Shown: positions 1-11,039, counted from the first letter of the stretch. The stretch: 64,000 nt of DNA from Yamagishiella unicocca (GCA_003116995.1 BDSL01000032.1:248001-312000), one strand, 5' to 3'. Notes: generated by a model from the letters alone, not told the origin. A program made the numbers and translations.

Positions 1-3000
1 ACCGCGCCGACGCGCACCAGTTCGCGCTCTTCACGCTCTACCCAATGATGGTGATGCAGGGGATTCCTGCGTTCGTGGACCCGCAGCACAGGTGCGGACA
101 GCGCGGCGGATGGGCACCGGGCAGCGGGCAGCGAAGGAACGTCTAGCATTGCGACACAGGCAGCCGAGGGGCCGGAAGCCGCCTCCATACGCAGTCTCCC
201 CGCCGTCTCTCCACCCTGCCCACGTCCTTACGCCACCCCACGCCTGGACCCGTATCCACCAGCTCGTGTCTGCCCCTCGTCTCCTATGTCATGTCACCGG
301 GTGTTCTCGCACCCTCCCCCGGCCCCCGCGCGCGTCCCCTCAGGACCCTCTCCAGCGACTGGGCCCACATGATCGCCTGCTGCCAGAACCTGGTGGTGGT
401 GCTCAGTGAGCTGCTGCTGTCCAGCCCGGAGCACGTGCGGGAGGCGGAGGCGGCGGTGACGGCGGGGGTGCACGTGGTGGCGGTGGTGCCGGAGGGCTCT
501 CGCTGGCCGGACTCGCAGGGGAACAAGGTGGGGCGCGGGAGGGGCGGAGGCGGCGTGATTTGGGAGGGAGGGTTGCGAGGAAGACCCGTGAGAAAAAACG
601 TTTAGGACAGACGGTTCGAGATGCATGCTGGAGAGCTTGGGTGAGGAAAAGACGGAGGTCGTATGTCGACCTTCGGCGGCTAAGCGAAATGGGGAGGGTT
701 CGAGGAAGACCCGGGAGGGAGGGAGGGAGAGGAGGACGGGGCCCCTCCCTGGCGTGATGGGGCTGGGCAGGGCGGGGACCGTACTCTGCAGGCGTACCGC
801 TGATATAACCACCTCGTCGGTTGCCAAACCGGGACACGGTTAGTCGCGACCCGGGTAACCACGACGCGGGCATTTTCCTGTCATCGAGATCCGTCATCTA
901 AGGAACCTCCGCAGCCTCCGTCGCCCACCCCAACCCACCCCAACCCACCCCGCCACCCGCGTCCAACCCAACCCGCCCCCGCAGTCCTTCGACTCCCCCC
1001 CGCTTGCGGTCCTGGAGGCGCTCCCGCCCCGGCTCCGGAGCATCTTCTCCGACCGGCCGCTGTCGTACTCGGCGGCCCGTCATGGCGAGTTCACGCAGCA
1101 GCTGATGGCGCGGATGCGGCTGCCGCCGCCGGAGGGCCCCTCCCCAGCGGAGTCTCCCGCCACCACCACCACCACCACCACGGCGTCCCCGTCGCCACGG
1201 AGGGAGTCGCGAGCGGACGAGACAGGGCCGCCGGGGTCGGCCCCCGGTACGGCACCTCGTGCCAGCGGAAATGGCAGCGATCCGCGCGGGGCTCGCGGCC
1301 GGGGGTGGACGGGGCGGGAGCCGCACGCCGGTGATGAGGCGGTGAGTGGGTCGCCACGCGGGGGAGAGGGGGAGGGTCCAGGGGGAGGGTGTTGTGGCGG
1401 CGGGGAGGGCAGTGTTGGTGGCAGGGGCACATACGGTACAGGCGCACGCGCAAAACGTCACGTTCCTGCCGTAGCCACGGGAGCCATAGAGGCGCTATCC
1501 CGCCTGAAGCTGCCGCTTGTGGGCGGACGGACATCCATGCACGTCCCGCAGCCGCCTTGCTTGCGTGGCATCGGCGCAGCCGCTCCACTCGCCCGCCACC
1601 CCCTCCCCACTCCCCCACGTTTTTTTCTCGCATCCGCGGGTCTTCCTCGAAACCCTAACTCCCCACTTCCCTCGCGTAACCGGGTCTTCGCGCCCATCCC
1701 ACCCCCAGCATGCAACTCCAAATGGAATGTACCAACCGTTTCGCAACCGTTTCTTTTCCTTTTCGGTGCCGACCTACCGGGTTTCCTCTCATGCCCTCCC
1801 TCCCCCCCGCCTTACCCCCCCCCCGGTCCTCTCACCCCCCCGGGGTTCCTTCCTAATCGTTCCTACTCTTCAGTGCCGACCTACCGGGTTTCCTCTCATG
1901 CCCTCCCTCCCCCCCGCCCCCGTGGCACCGCGCCTCGCATGCTTGCTCAGGCCCACCGCGTTTCCTTCACCTCGGACGGCGAGCTCTTCCAGCGCGTGCA
2001 TCAGCAGCAGCAGGAGGAGGAGGAGCGGGACGAGGAGGAGGCGGGCCAGCAGCAGGGCGACCCGCAGCAGCAGCTGCTGCCCTGGCCTTGGAACCGCCTG
2101 TTCGACACCTCCGGCAGCGGCGGGGAGGAGCCCATGCGCTACCCTCGCAGCTCGCTGGGCTATTACAACGGTAACGGTAACGGCAACGGCAACGGCTACC
2201 TAGGGGATACGGTGTCGGGATCCGGCGTGCGGGAGCACAGCGGTACACTCTTGGCGGGGCCGCACGTGGCGGCGCCGCCGGCGGCGGGCGGGCCGACGTC
2301 GTACACCTCGCGGCGTGTGGCGGCGCGCCAGCGCTCCTCCATCAACCGCCATGCGCAGTTGCAGCTGCAGCAACAGCAACAGCAGCAGTTGGTGCAGCAG
2401 CAGTGGATGCAGGAGTACCAGCAGCAGATGCAGCAGCAGATGCAGCCGGGCGGGGGGCGGCAGACGGGGGAGGACGGCGAGGGGACGGGAGACGGGTCGC
2501 GGACGGACAGCACCGCCTTCGCAGCGGGACTGAGCGCGGGTGCCGGCGGAGTTGGAGGGGGAGCGGGCGGCGACGTATCGGCATCGATGCTGGTAGGTTG
2601 CACGGCCGTGGGAACCGCCGCCTTCGCTGTTACTGCTGCTGCCGCTTCTGCTGCTGCAGTTTCGCGTTTGATGGGACCACCCAGCGTCTCGCAGGGGAGG
2701 GGGGGAGGGCGCTACAGTCATAGGGCGAGCTGCAGCCGTTACCCCTCTCTTACCCTCACCCCGCCCCAAACACGGGCATTCTCGCTACGCACCGCCACAT
2801 CGTAGTCACCCCAACCCGTGTCGCCCATGCGTCGGTGCCGCGTCTTGTGATGCCGCGCCTTCGAGCAGAGTTACCTCGCCTCCAAGCCGAAATGGGTTCC
2901 GGAGCCGTGAGCCGTCTTCTTGCTTCTGCCCCGCCCCGTCCTGGCCCCACCCGGCAACCTACCCAACCCCACCTGCCTCTTCACCTGCCCCCGCAGAACC

Positions 3001-4786
3001 AGTTGCTGGCGCTGCAGCTGGAGATGGTGCGGTTCGAGATGCGGCAAGCGGTCCAGGCGGTGCGTGCGAGTCAGGATTGGGGCCAGGGTGTGTGGGGGTG
3101 GCATAAAAACCGTTTACGCGACAAGGACGGGATAGTTGGCGCATGGACAGGATAATTGGGGCCAGGGTGGAGGGGGGGGGGTAAGCGAAGCTGGACGGGG
3201 GCAGGGGCACAGTGCGGGTAGCAGTGGCTCGCAGCTGACGGAGGGCGGCGGTGCTGGTGATCACGTGGCCATGCATTACCGAACACAGCCATGTGTTATC
3301 CGATCAGAGCCTGGCAGGAGAGCTGAAGGGAGCGGATCCGGACGTGTGGCCGTCCTCCTCCTGCTCCTCACCGCGGCGCCTGTCTTTCCTCTGTCCTTCC
3401 TGTCTTTGCTGCTGGCCCACCGACCCTTGGGTCTGGCCCTCGCCGCGCACAGCTGGGCGCAATTCCCCCCTCCCCCCTCTCCGCCTCGCCTCTCTTCGCG
3501 TCGGCCCACGTGTTTCCTCTTCTCCCCTCGCCTCCCACGCCGCGCAGTCGCACGAGACGATCAGCCACAAGATAGACCGGCTGCGCAGCGACGTCACAGA
3601 GCAAGTGGTCCAGCTGCGCTTCGACCTGGCGGGTAAGATCGAGGCGCTGCAGGACAAGATGTCGCGGGCCTCGGGCGGCGGCGCCGCAAACGCCGCGGAC
3701 ACGGCGAGCGGAGCCGGCGGCGGCGGCAGCAACGCCGACCCGTCGTCCTCACCCAGCTTGCAGCCGCAGCATCACCAGCAGCTGGCGGCAGCGCTGTCCA
3801 CCACTCTGGCTGCTAGCCTGCAGGACGCGGTGAACAAGGCGGTGGCGCAGCTGCAGGCGTCCGTGGGTGTGGCGCAAGCAAAGGGGCCGCCGCCAAGTGC
3901 GGTGGTGGGCGGGTTAGGAGCGGGGGCCTTGGGGGCCTTGGGGAAAGGCCACCAGGGGGCGGTGGCGATGTTGGCGGCGGCGGCGCAGCAACAGCAGCAG
4001 CAACAACAACACAACCCGCACCCGCCGCCGCCGCAGCCATACGGTCATGGCCGGGCGGGGGCCGCGCTGGCGCCGCAGACGCCGCACCTGCCTCAGGGCG
4101 TGGAGCTGTCGCCGGTGGCGCGAGCCAGTGCCGCTGCCTGGTCGGGCGACGGCGGCACCGGCAGCGCGGGCGCGGGATCCGGCGCCAGCGCCCACCCGCA
4201 CGGCGGCGGCGCCAAGTCACGCAGCAGCCACCCAGCCGTCGGGAACGGCGTCGCAGCGCCGCCGGTCAGGGGCAGCTCCAACGCCGCTGCCGCCGCCAAC
4301 GGCAATGCCGCCGCGGCGGCAGCGCGGCCGGGGCCGCTGGCGATGTTCGACGCGGCGGCGGCGGAGGACGAGGTTGGTGTTGGCGGCGGCGGCGCTGCCG
4401 TCGACGGCGGCCGGGTGATGTCGCCCAACGCGCTGCTGGCTTCCGTCACGAGCCCAGCGACCGCCCAGGCGGCGATCCTGATGGCGGGACGGGCGCGGCC
4501 GTACATGATGCCATCTCAGGGACTCGCTTCGTCCCGGTCCACTAGCGCCACAGGCCCCGGACCCGGTGGTGGTGGTGGCGGCGGCGCAAAGCCGTCGGGC
4601 GTCAACACATTGCCGCCGCTGGCGGGGCTGGGGCAGGTTGGCGGCGGCGGGCCGCTTTCGCCCACCTCCGCCGCTAGGCTGGTGGAGCGGACGGAGGCAC
4701 AGCCCGTGCGTAAGGCCCAGCAGCAGCAGCTCCTGATGCAGCAGCAACTGCAGCAGCAGCAGCATGCCTACCAACACCACGGGTAA
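1..4786 (+). CDS. TIR-domain protein with coiled coil and Gln/Ala/Gly-rich tail (5' end missing)
   Basis: Exons: <1-91, 356-527, 985-1341, 1951-2592, 2997-3059, 3548-4786 (TAA); all junctions are GT-AG and in phase, giving 853 residues in the window. Residues 1-115 look like a TIR domain: a FALFTLYP helix followed by GIPAFVD, then NLVVVLSELLLSS, a REAE helix start and VHVVAVVPEG. This matches the TIR order of helix A/strand B, the VVVLS strand, and the S-x-W-C-x-x-E-L region; the glutamate of that last motif aligns with E of VREAE while the usual WC is replaced. The rest is low complexity: Thr/Pro/Gly (about 115-205), acidic Gln (207-420) and Ala/Gly/Gln runs. NQLLALQLEMVRFEMRQ and the following SHKIDRLRSDVTEQV (about 421-480) form a likely coiled coil, a possible oligomerisation stem. 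The start lies left of the window. Cellular role unknown; the TIR call is by pattern, not by search. Confidence 0.72.
1765..1910 (+). repeat. Two direct copies of a dispersed intronic motif
   Basis: The intron before exon 1951-2592 holds two near-identical blocks, at about 1765-1800 and 1871-1910, each with GTGCCGACCTACCGGGTTTC followed by CTCTCATGCC and a C-rich run. Relatives of the block occur at 30226-30260, 31105-31130 and, inverted, 57551-57580. The second copy lies 40 bp upstream of the splice acceptor. Confidence 0.85.
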
Positions 4787-5660
4787 CGAGCAGGTAGCTG
4801 CGGCGCTTGCGATGGTGGGTTGAGGGGAAATCCGGGGCTCGGCAAATAAGCACGTTGCGGTGTGGGAGGGGAGGGGAGGGGAGGCCGCGCGGGGCATGCA
4901 GGCCGCGCGGGGCGTGTGTTTGCTGAAGGGCCGAGGGCGCGCCCTCGGGTAAACCTCGGTGGCAGCGGCTTCGGGGGCGGAGGAAGGGGGGCACGATGGC
5001 CCCGCTCCCTTGTGGCAGAGAGCGGCGTCCGATATATGCGGCTACGAGGCCACCCCGCAGCACGTGAGTTGCGTGTCGGATGGGACAACACTGAACGGAC
5101 CGGTGCGGAAGCGGTACCATGTCCGGGTCGTTACCTATTTTGAAATCGCGTTATCGCTGTTGCGGCTGGCAGCTTTATACTACTGTTGGGCATACTCGGC
5201 TGGCGGTGGCAGGAGTGCTTGTGTGGGTGGGCCTGGTCGCTGCATCATGCTCGTCACGCATCGCACTCTTGCTGGTGCCGTCAGCTCCTTTTTTATATTA
5301 CACAGCTAATATGCGGCTAAGCACCCCGCGGCTCGCCCCTTGCCTGAATAGGCTAGGGCGGCGCGCGGCCGCGTGCCTGTACATACCAGGTGGCACGGGT
5401 CCCGCGCTGCTTTTTGCGTGCGGCCGTGCGCCGTTGTTTTAATTATCGATGGCTCAGCGCGGTCGTACGTGCGTCGTACATACGCGGTGCTGTGTGTATG
5501 GTAGTATTACAGGGGTAGCAAACTGACTTCACCGAGACGTAGGTGCACAACGCGCGGTTGTGGTAAGGGTTGTGCGTATATGCATTGGCTAGACGGTGTG
5601 ATGCGGCTGGCGACTGCAAGAGTACAATTCTGGCCCGCGGGCGGGGATGAGCAGGAGGAA

Positions 5661-5738
5661 GAAGTCACGTGGGTGGGAAAAGAAGAGGCCACGTGGGTGG
5701 GAAAGAAAGAGGCCACGTGGTGGGAGGAGGAAGAGGCC
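5661..5738. repeat. Tandem repeat, about 25 bp x 3, with CACGTG cores
   Basis: Three consecutive degenerate units, each carrying TCACGTGGGTGG or GGCCACGTGG followed by GAAA/GAGGA purines. The E-box/G-box hexamer CACGTG recurs in all three. It lies in the presumed 3' UTR of the TIR gene. Confidence 0.8.
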
Positions 5739-5810
5739 CGCGACATCTTGTCCCGGTAGCGAAGGCTATGCACCAGCTACACTTCACGAGTCCAGTTACC
5801 GGTTCTTTTA

Positions 5811-5815
5811 TGTAA
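5811..5815 (+). terminator. Candidate TGTAA poly(A) signal for the TIR gene
   Basis: TGTAA is the usual poly(A) signal of chlorophycean nuclear genes. This copy lies 1025 bases after the stop codon and inside a dispersed repeat shared with 13486 and 48491, so it may not be the used site. Confidence 0.35.
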
Positions 5816-6766
5816 TCCCCCGATAGTGAGGGGTGCTTCCTGTTGCGTTACTTGACTTGTAGGCAGTGGGGTTATCGGCTCACGGCAATGGTGCCGATGT
5901 GGCTGACGTGTCTTGGTCGGTCCTGGAACCCGTTGAACACCAGGTTCAAAATGAGCATGCTGGGTTGCCGGGCACCGGTGGCGGTCCGTGAGTAGTTGGG
6001 GAGGCCAGGTGGGGCGGCGGCGCGCGCCAATGTCTGTCGTGCAGGCGGGTGGCGCCGCTCTGCAAGCTGCGGCACAAAGTGGGTGGCGCGGTGTGCGTTT
6101 GGGGCAGCTACGGAGGCCAGCAAACCGACCATCAGCGAGCTATGCTTTGTAGTCGGCCACCCGATTACCGGCCACCCGTGTAATTATGCCACGTGTGGTC
6201 GTCCATCCACAGGCCTACATAGCACTTTAAACCAATACCCTATGGACGCCTTTCCAGCTGGTATAACCTCCCCAGACATGATGCTGCATCCGATGGCCGA
6301 AGGCGCTCGCGGTTTCGGTACCAACAAGCACTAAGGCCCTCCAGTCGAAAGGCACCAGGGGGCATCCCTCAAACCCGGGTTTGGGGTTTGGGAGGCGTTT
6401 GGATGGCACTCCGGCAAGTAATAATTTAATTTAGCCGTCAGAGACAACTGTTGGACGCAACAGCGACAAACTTCAGGAAAGAGCGCAGGAAATAAGGTGG
6501 CCTCCAAAGTGGCGACGAAAAATGCACGTAGTGCTCTATGATGGCGATGTGCACCATACACGATATGTATATGTATATTGGTTGAATGTTTGTGCTGACG
6601 GCAATTTCACAAAATGAAAAGGCTAATAAAAGGCCCTCGGCCAAGATCTCGGGGCACTTGCATGTCCCGCTGCTGGACTCCGTTTTGGCCATGTGCAACA
6701 TGACTAGAATCCTCTCTACGTAGGAAAGGCGTAGAATACGCCGCATAGACCCCGCTATTGAGCACG

Positions 6767-8995
6767 ATGCTGGTGGGGAAGAGCCTGAACGCCCACCCAA
6801 CTGTTCCCACATCTAGACCAAAATCTTGTTCTCAGCGTTGCTGCGCATTTATTAGCTCTGGTGGCCATCAGTCGCCTCAGGTTGCCCAGGCAGCCGCCCG
6901 GACAAGCGCAGCGAGCGAGGTGGGGCTCGGCCCCTCCACGAAGGCAGGGCATGATGCAATGATTACCCAATCTGAAGTGAATACTGTGATGTATGAGCAG
7001 GTCTGCCAAGCAAACATCGTTGCGCCGGTCGCGGGGCACCTGTCGGGGCTGTTCCAGTTACTCGACGGGCCAAAGACTGAGCTATCCGCACAGGCTCAGC
7101 TGAATGAAAGGCTCAAACGTTCCTCCTCGTGGGAAGAGCTCAGTGCCCACCTCGACGCAAACTTGGCAATTGTGGACTTCGTGAACGTGAGCACGACGTG
7201 GACGCGCCTGGCAGTACTTTACGAGTCCACGGGCCCTAATGTATTCGCCGGCCAGGCAGCGTCTACACGGTCGCCTGTGCAGGAGCCTGCTTTCAGGCAG
7301 TTCCTCGCGCAGCTCATTGCGGTGACGGCGCAGCAGCTGCGCGTGTTCGGCGTGCAGGCTTTGGCGAACGTGATGTGGGCCATGAGCAATGCCGATTGGC
7401 AGCTGGAACAGCACGAGCCGGCCGTGGGCGAGCTGGTGCACGAGTGGTGTGGCAGGGTTTATGACCGTATGCACGAGCTGCGCGCGCCGGATGTCTCCAA
7501 CATCTCCACCGCCATCGGCCGCCTGGACGACCGCTGGCGTCCAGATTTCGTGGTGGAGTTCTACCGATCGGTGCTGCACCGGGATGACCTCCTGGCGCAC
7601 ATCGATATGACGACTCTGAACAACCTGCTGTTCGGCCTCTCGCGCGCGCGGCGAAGAGGGCTGACGCACGAGGGGCCCACCACGCGGCGATTGTTAGGGC
7701 AGTGCGTCGACCGGCTCCTGGAGCGGGCCGACAAGGAGGGCACGGGCCTAGTGCCCTGGCGCGCAGGCCAGCTGCTGTACAACTGTCACAAGCTGAAACT
7801 GCGCATCAAACCCCACTCGTACTGCGTGCTCATGCCGCTGATTGCCCAGCTTTACACGATGGACGACCCAAACCCGATGGACTGCTGGTCGATTGGGTTT
7901 GTGACGGCATTCGTGGACGCGCATCGAAACGTGCACCCGGCTGTGCGGCCCGACCTGCAGCCCCTGTACGCGTACGTCGAGCGCCGGCTGCCCGAGGCCA
8001 CCGCCAGCCAGCTGGCAATGCTGTCTCACGCGTTCTGCGAGCTGCGGTGCCCTCCGCGGGCGCCCTTCTGGGGACACTTGTTTTCGCGGTACCTCTCGGC
8101 GCCGCTGCACCCGGTGCCGTCCGGCCAGGGTCTGCAAGTGGTGCAGCTCCATGCGCAGCAGCTCCAGCAGCAGCAGCAAGCGGACGGAGAGCAGCACCAG
8201 CCTCGGCACCAGCAGCCCCAGCAGCAGCACCACCTAGTTCCTCGCCAGCAGCCACTCGTGTCTACGGCGCCGCCGCAGCAGCAGCTGCAGCAGCTGCAGC
8301 AGCATCAGCAGCTACAACTGCAGCTGCAGCAAGCTCATGGCCAGCCGCACTTGCCGCGGCAGCAACAGCAGCACGCGCCGGCATTGCAGCTGCAGCTGGC
8401 GAGCCACGGCCAGCAGCTGTCCCCCCAGGTGCAGCCGCCGCCGCTGCCGCAGCCGCACGGTCAGCAGCCCGGGCCGCATCGCACCCCGCATGGGCACCGG
8501 CAGCACCAAACACCGCAAGCCGCGCAGCTCCGGCAGCAGCCGCAGCAGCAGCCGCAGCAGCAGCCACAGCAGCAGCCACAGCTGCAGCCACAGCAGCAGC
8601 CACAGCAGCATCAACAGCCGCATCAGCAGGAGCAAGCGCAGCAAGTGCAGCAACAGCAGCTGCAATTAACCCGGCCGGCGCGGCGGCCAGTCACCGCCTC
8701 GAACGACGACACGTCGGACCCTCGCACGCTGCACTACGTCTGCTGGCAGGCGGCCAAGGCCGGCATCCTGCCGCCGCGCTCCTTCCTGCGGCTCTACATA
8801 GACCGCGTGCCGCCGTGGCTGATGCGGCAGGCGAACGACGTGCAGGTGGCGCAGGCTGTGGAGACGCTACAGCTGCTCCGCTGGGTGCCGCGGAGGGAGC
8901 TGCGGGAGGTGCTGTGCGCGACGCTGGAGCGGCGGGCGCCCACCTCGTCAATACCGCTGAGGAGGCTGTTGCGATGGGTGCAGCAGCAGCGATAG
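6767..8995 (+). CDS. OPR-like organelle RNA-binding protein with polyglutamine insert
   Basis: Single-exon gene, 742 residues, ending in TAG; the first ATG (6767) is used, since the three codons before it begin with TTG. Residues 1-60 are Ser/Ala/Arg-rich, like a chloroplast or mitochondrial transit peptide. The core has OPR/FASTK-like helical repeats: WEELSAHL and NLAIVDFVNVSTTWTRL, then VFGVQALANVMWAMSNADW, APDVSNISTAIGRLDDRW and MTTLNNLLFGLSRARRRG, the alternating pattern of green-algal octotricopeptide proteins that stabilise or activate translation of organelle mRNAs. About residues 460-640 are Gln-rich with His/Pro/Leu, from CAG repeats; a helical C-terminus (HYVCWQAAKAGILPP onward) follows. 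No separate RAP domain is recognised. Target RNA and organelle cannot be read from sequence. It converges with TIM9. Confidence 0.82.
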   Translation: MLVGKSLNAHPTVPTSRPKSCSQRCCAFISSGGHQSPQVAQAAARTSAASEVGLGPSTKAGHDAMITQSEVNTVMYEQVCQANIVAPVAGHLSGLFQLLDGPKTELSAQAQLNERLKRSSSWEELSAHLDANLAIVDFVNVSTTWTRLAVLYESTGPNVFAGQAASTRSPVQEPAFRQFLAQLIAVTAQQLRVFGVQALANVMWAMSNADWQLEQHEPAVGELVHEWCGRVYDRMHELRAPDVSNISTAIGRLDDRWRPDFVVEFYRSVLHRDDLLAHIDMTTLNNLLFGLSRARRRGLTHEGPTTRRLLGQCVDRLLERADKEGTGLVPWRAGQLLYNCHKLKLRIKPHSYCVLMPLIAQLYTMDDPNPMDCWSIGFVTAFVDAHRNVHPAVRPDLQPLYAYVERRLPEATASQLAMLSHAFCELRCPPRAPFWGHLFSRYLSAPLHPVPSGQGLQVVQLHAQQLQQQQQADGEQHQPRHQQPQQQHHLVPRQQPLVSTAPPQQQLQQLQQHQQLQLQLQQAHGQPHLPRQQQQHAPALQLQLASHGQQLSPQVQPPPLPQPHGQQPGPHRTPHGHRQHQTPQAAQLRQQPQQQPQQQPQQQPQLQPQQQPQQHQQPHQQEQAQQVQQQQLQLTRPARRPVTASNDDTSDPRTLHYVCWQAAKAGILPPRSFLRLYIDRVPPWLMRQANDVQVAQAVETLQLLRWVPRRELREVLCATLERRAPTSSIPLRRLLRWVQQQR

Positions 8996-10006
8996 CCAGG
9001 AGAGGGGGGTGGGAGGTGGGGTAAGGCGGTGGCGTCGGGGATCAAACAGGGCGGGGCCACGTGGGGTCACAATGATGGCAGCCATAGCTCTGAGCTTTAG
9101 GGCTGGGGGCGTCGCCGGTAGTGAGGTAACCCAGACCGGGTCGGCAGCAGCTTGATGCAGATGGCCACCACGCGCGGTTGGAGCATCCAGGCGTTCGGGC
9201 TCTGGCATTGGAGTTGGGGGCCGCGCGGCTGCAAGGTCATGCGCGCGGGACACGTGTTGTCGCGCCAGCAGGGCCGTGCCGCCCAGCAGCTGCTGCCCAC
9301 GAGCAGGGTGGTTTGGCCGGGTCGGCGAGACGCGCCTTTCCTCTCTTCTTTGCTGGGACTGATGAGCATAATTGCCGTACGGTATGTTTGGTTTTCATTA
9401 CGCTCTGGCGCCGCGTTGGCGTGGTGCGGTTGTAGGCCTGATACCGTAGCTGCGTCGGCTGCAGGCAGGGGCCGCGCCGTGTATGGTGTGGCGGTCGTGC
9501 GGTAAGATCTAGAGAGGTAGGCGAGGGTTGCGTGCGCTGGAAGGCGAGGGCACAGCAGGTGTGCATTCTCACGAGTGATGTACGGCGGCAGGACAGGCAT
9601 TTCGTTGGCAGAGAAGGCGGCAGGCTTGGGGCAGTAGAGGGCAGGTACAGAAGCACCCACACTGGGGCAGTGTGCAGCGACGCGGGCGTCTAGGGAACGA
9701 ACTAAATGAACGCGGTAGCAGGTCTCCATTTTATTGGGGGAGGGCGGTGCTGCCCGTAGTTAGGCGGTTCGGCGTGAGCTAGTGTTGGGTAGCAGTTGGC
9801 TCGTGTTGTTGTGGCTCGTAGGAAAAGGCGCAGGTGTACTATGACCGAGGAACAGTTTTGGAATTGGGGGGTTGCAAGTCGTAGACGGCCCAACCCCCCC
9901 GATTAGGCCTTAGCACGCGGACGCGTGAGCAAAAATGATCAGCCCTTTCATGGGGCAGCGTGCCCCTGAATACACGCGGCGTCTACCATGCACATGAGTA
10001 GACCAC

Positions 10007-10011
10007 TGTAA
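10007..10011 (+). terminator. Candidate TGTAA poly(A) signal for the OPR gene
   Basis: TGTAA on the + strand, about 1.0 kb after the OPR stop codon and the first plausible exact match I noticed downstream of that stop. It sits 8 bp from the opposing signal for TIM9. Confidence 0.4.
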
Positions 10012-10018
10012 ATTCTCT

Positions 10019-10023
10019 TTACA
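10019..10023 (-). terminator. Candidate TGTAA poly(A) signal for TIM9
   Basis: TTACA on the + strand reads TGTAA on the minus strand, 414 bp after the TIM9 stop codon, a usual 3' UTR length for this group. Confidence 0.5.
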
Positions 10024-10436
10024 TGCAACCTCGCGAGCTCCCACTGGCTACGGGCTATGACCCCAACACACGTACAGGCTCACTTCATGGGGCTTACACC
10101 TCGTCAGCGCCCTTCCAATCTACCACTCGCAACGCCACGGCCCCGTCTGTCGATCTGCGCGGGTCCTTGCTGACGCTTAGCCGCAGCGTCGCCGCAAGCG
10201 CTCCTGCCCGTCTGTACTTTACGGCGAGTCCAATAGTCAGGTCGTCATCTCCACAACACCGAAACATCTCACTAGACGCAAGGACGACAGTGCGACATCG
10301 CCGCTTCCGGATCAGGCCCTGATCCCGTCCAACCTGTCCAATAAGGCCGCCAAAGGCACACACATCAACCCCCCCGCCCGCTCCACGTCACGAGCAGAGC
10401 CCGCAAGTGGCGTCCACTCTATCCATGCGGAGGCGA

Positions 10437-11039
10437 TCATTTCCCCTGCGACGCGGCGGCTGCTTGCTGCTCCATTTGCGTGAAGAACTCTTGGAATCGC
10501 ATCCCCACGCGCCCCGTGACGTGCATGAACTTCTCGCAGCATCTCGCCACACACTAAGAGGGCGGGGGAGACGGAGGGAAAGGGGAGAGCAATGTCACAG
10601 GGGTGAAAGGGCCCCACAGGCCATGGAGCGTAGCCCGTAATCCGAATCCCGGGTGCGTATCCATGGGCGAGCCGGGCGCAGGCCGTATCCGCCGTCGCCA
10701 TACTGTGTGCTGCCAGACGGGCACCGTGTGGTTCAAATGATTCGAATGACAGATGATGACCCACCTGCTCCTCCTTGCCCGTCAGTGCCTTGCTGCGCAT
10801 GTCCTCTGCGCACTCCTTAAAACACCGCTCGACCAGCTGATTATACATCTTGAGGCTGTATAAGCGCATACATATACATCAAACCACATCCAAGGTGCAT
10901 GCGAATATTTGGGTGAGAAAGATGGGTGGCCGCCTCAGACGACACACCTGTCCCGAACTTGCATCTGTTCCAATGCCGCTCCGAGGGCCATTTTGGCATC
11001 CTCGGGCAGATCCTGAACAGAGTCCAGCGGGAAGTTCAT
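10437..11039 (-). CDS. TIM9: Mitochondrial intermembrane-space chaperone TIM9
   Basis: Three exons on the minus strand: 11039-10948, 10855-10765, 10553-10437 (TGA); phases close and give 99 residues, the normal length. The protein begins MNFPLDSVQDLPEDAKMALG and has the small-Tim twin CX3C motif, CFKEC at 42-46 and CVARC at 62-66, separated by 15 residues; the cysteines form two internal disulfides on import by Mia40/Erv1. SLKMYNQLVERCF and the TGKEEQ just before the second motif are typical of TIM9 rather than TIM8, 10 or 13. TIM9 with TIM10 escorts hydrophobic carrier precursors across the intermembrane space to the TIM22 complex. An extra cysteine follows CVARC directly (CVARCC). The gene is divergent from the ALDH22 gene. 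Confidence 0.96.

Larger units (their letters stand above)
4787..6766. other. 3' region of the TIR gene and 5' flank of the OPR gene
   Basis: No coding exon could be supported here. The left half is probably the 3' UTR of the TIR gene: it contains a 25-bp tandem repeat (5661-5738) and a TGTAA motif at 5811-5815. From about 6400 the sequence turns AT-richer, as expected for a promoter of the gene starting at 6767. ORFs such as 4959-5309 and 5996-6334 have no recognisable content. Confidence 0.6.
8996..10436. other. Convergent 3' regions of the OPR gene (+) and TIM9 (-)
   Basis: No coding region is supported. The two genes end tail-to-tail 1.44 kb apart. Candidate poly(A) signals face each other at 10007-10011 (+) and 10019-10023 (-). 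Overlapping ORFs at 9097-9729 and 9152-9505 show no family motifs. Confidence 0.6.

Noticed and set aside
1105..2805. Continuous 566-codon open frame on the + strand
   Set aside because: It joins exons 985-1341 and 1951-2592 through an intron that happens to lack stops; donor GTGAGT at 1342 and acceptor CTCAG at 1946-1950 and the repeats in between mark an intron.
6758..6766. Earlier start for the OPR gene
   Set aside because: The open frame extends to a TTG at 6758, but the first ATG in frame is 6767 and no upstream acceptor is needed.
7702..9024. 440-codon Ala-rich ORF
   Set aside because: Frame-shifted shadow of the CAG-rich OPR gene; poly-Ala arises from reading CAG as GCA.
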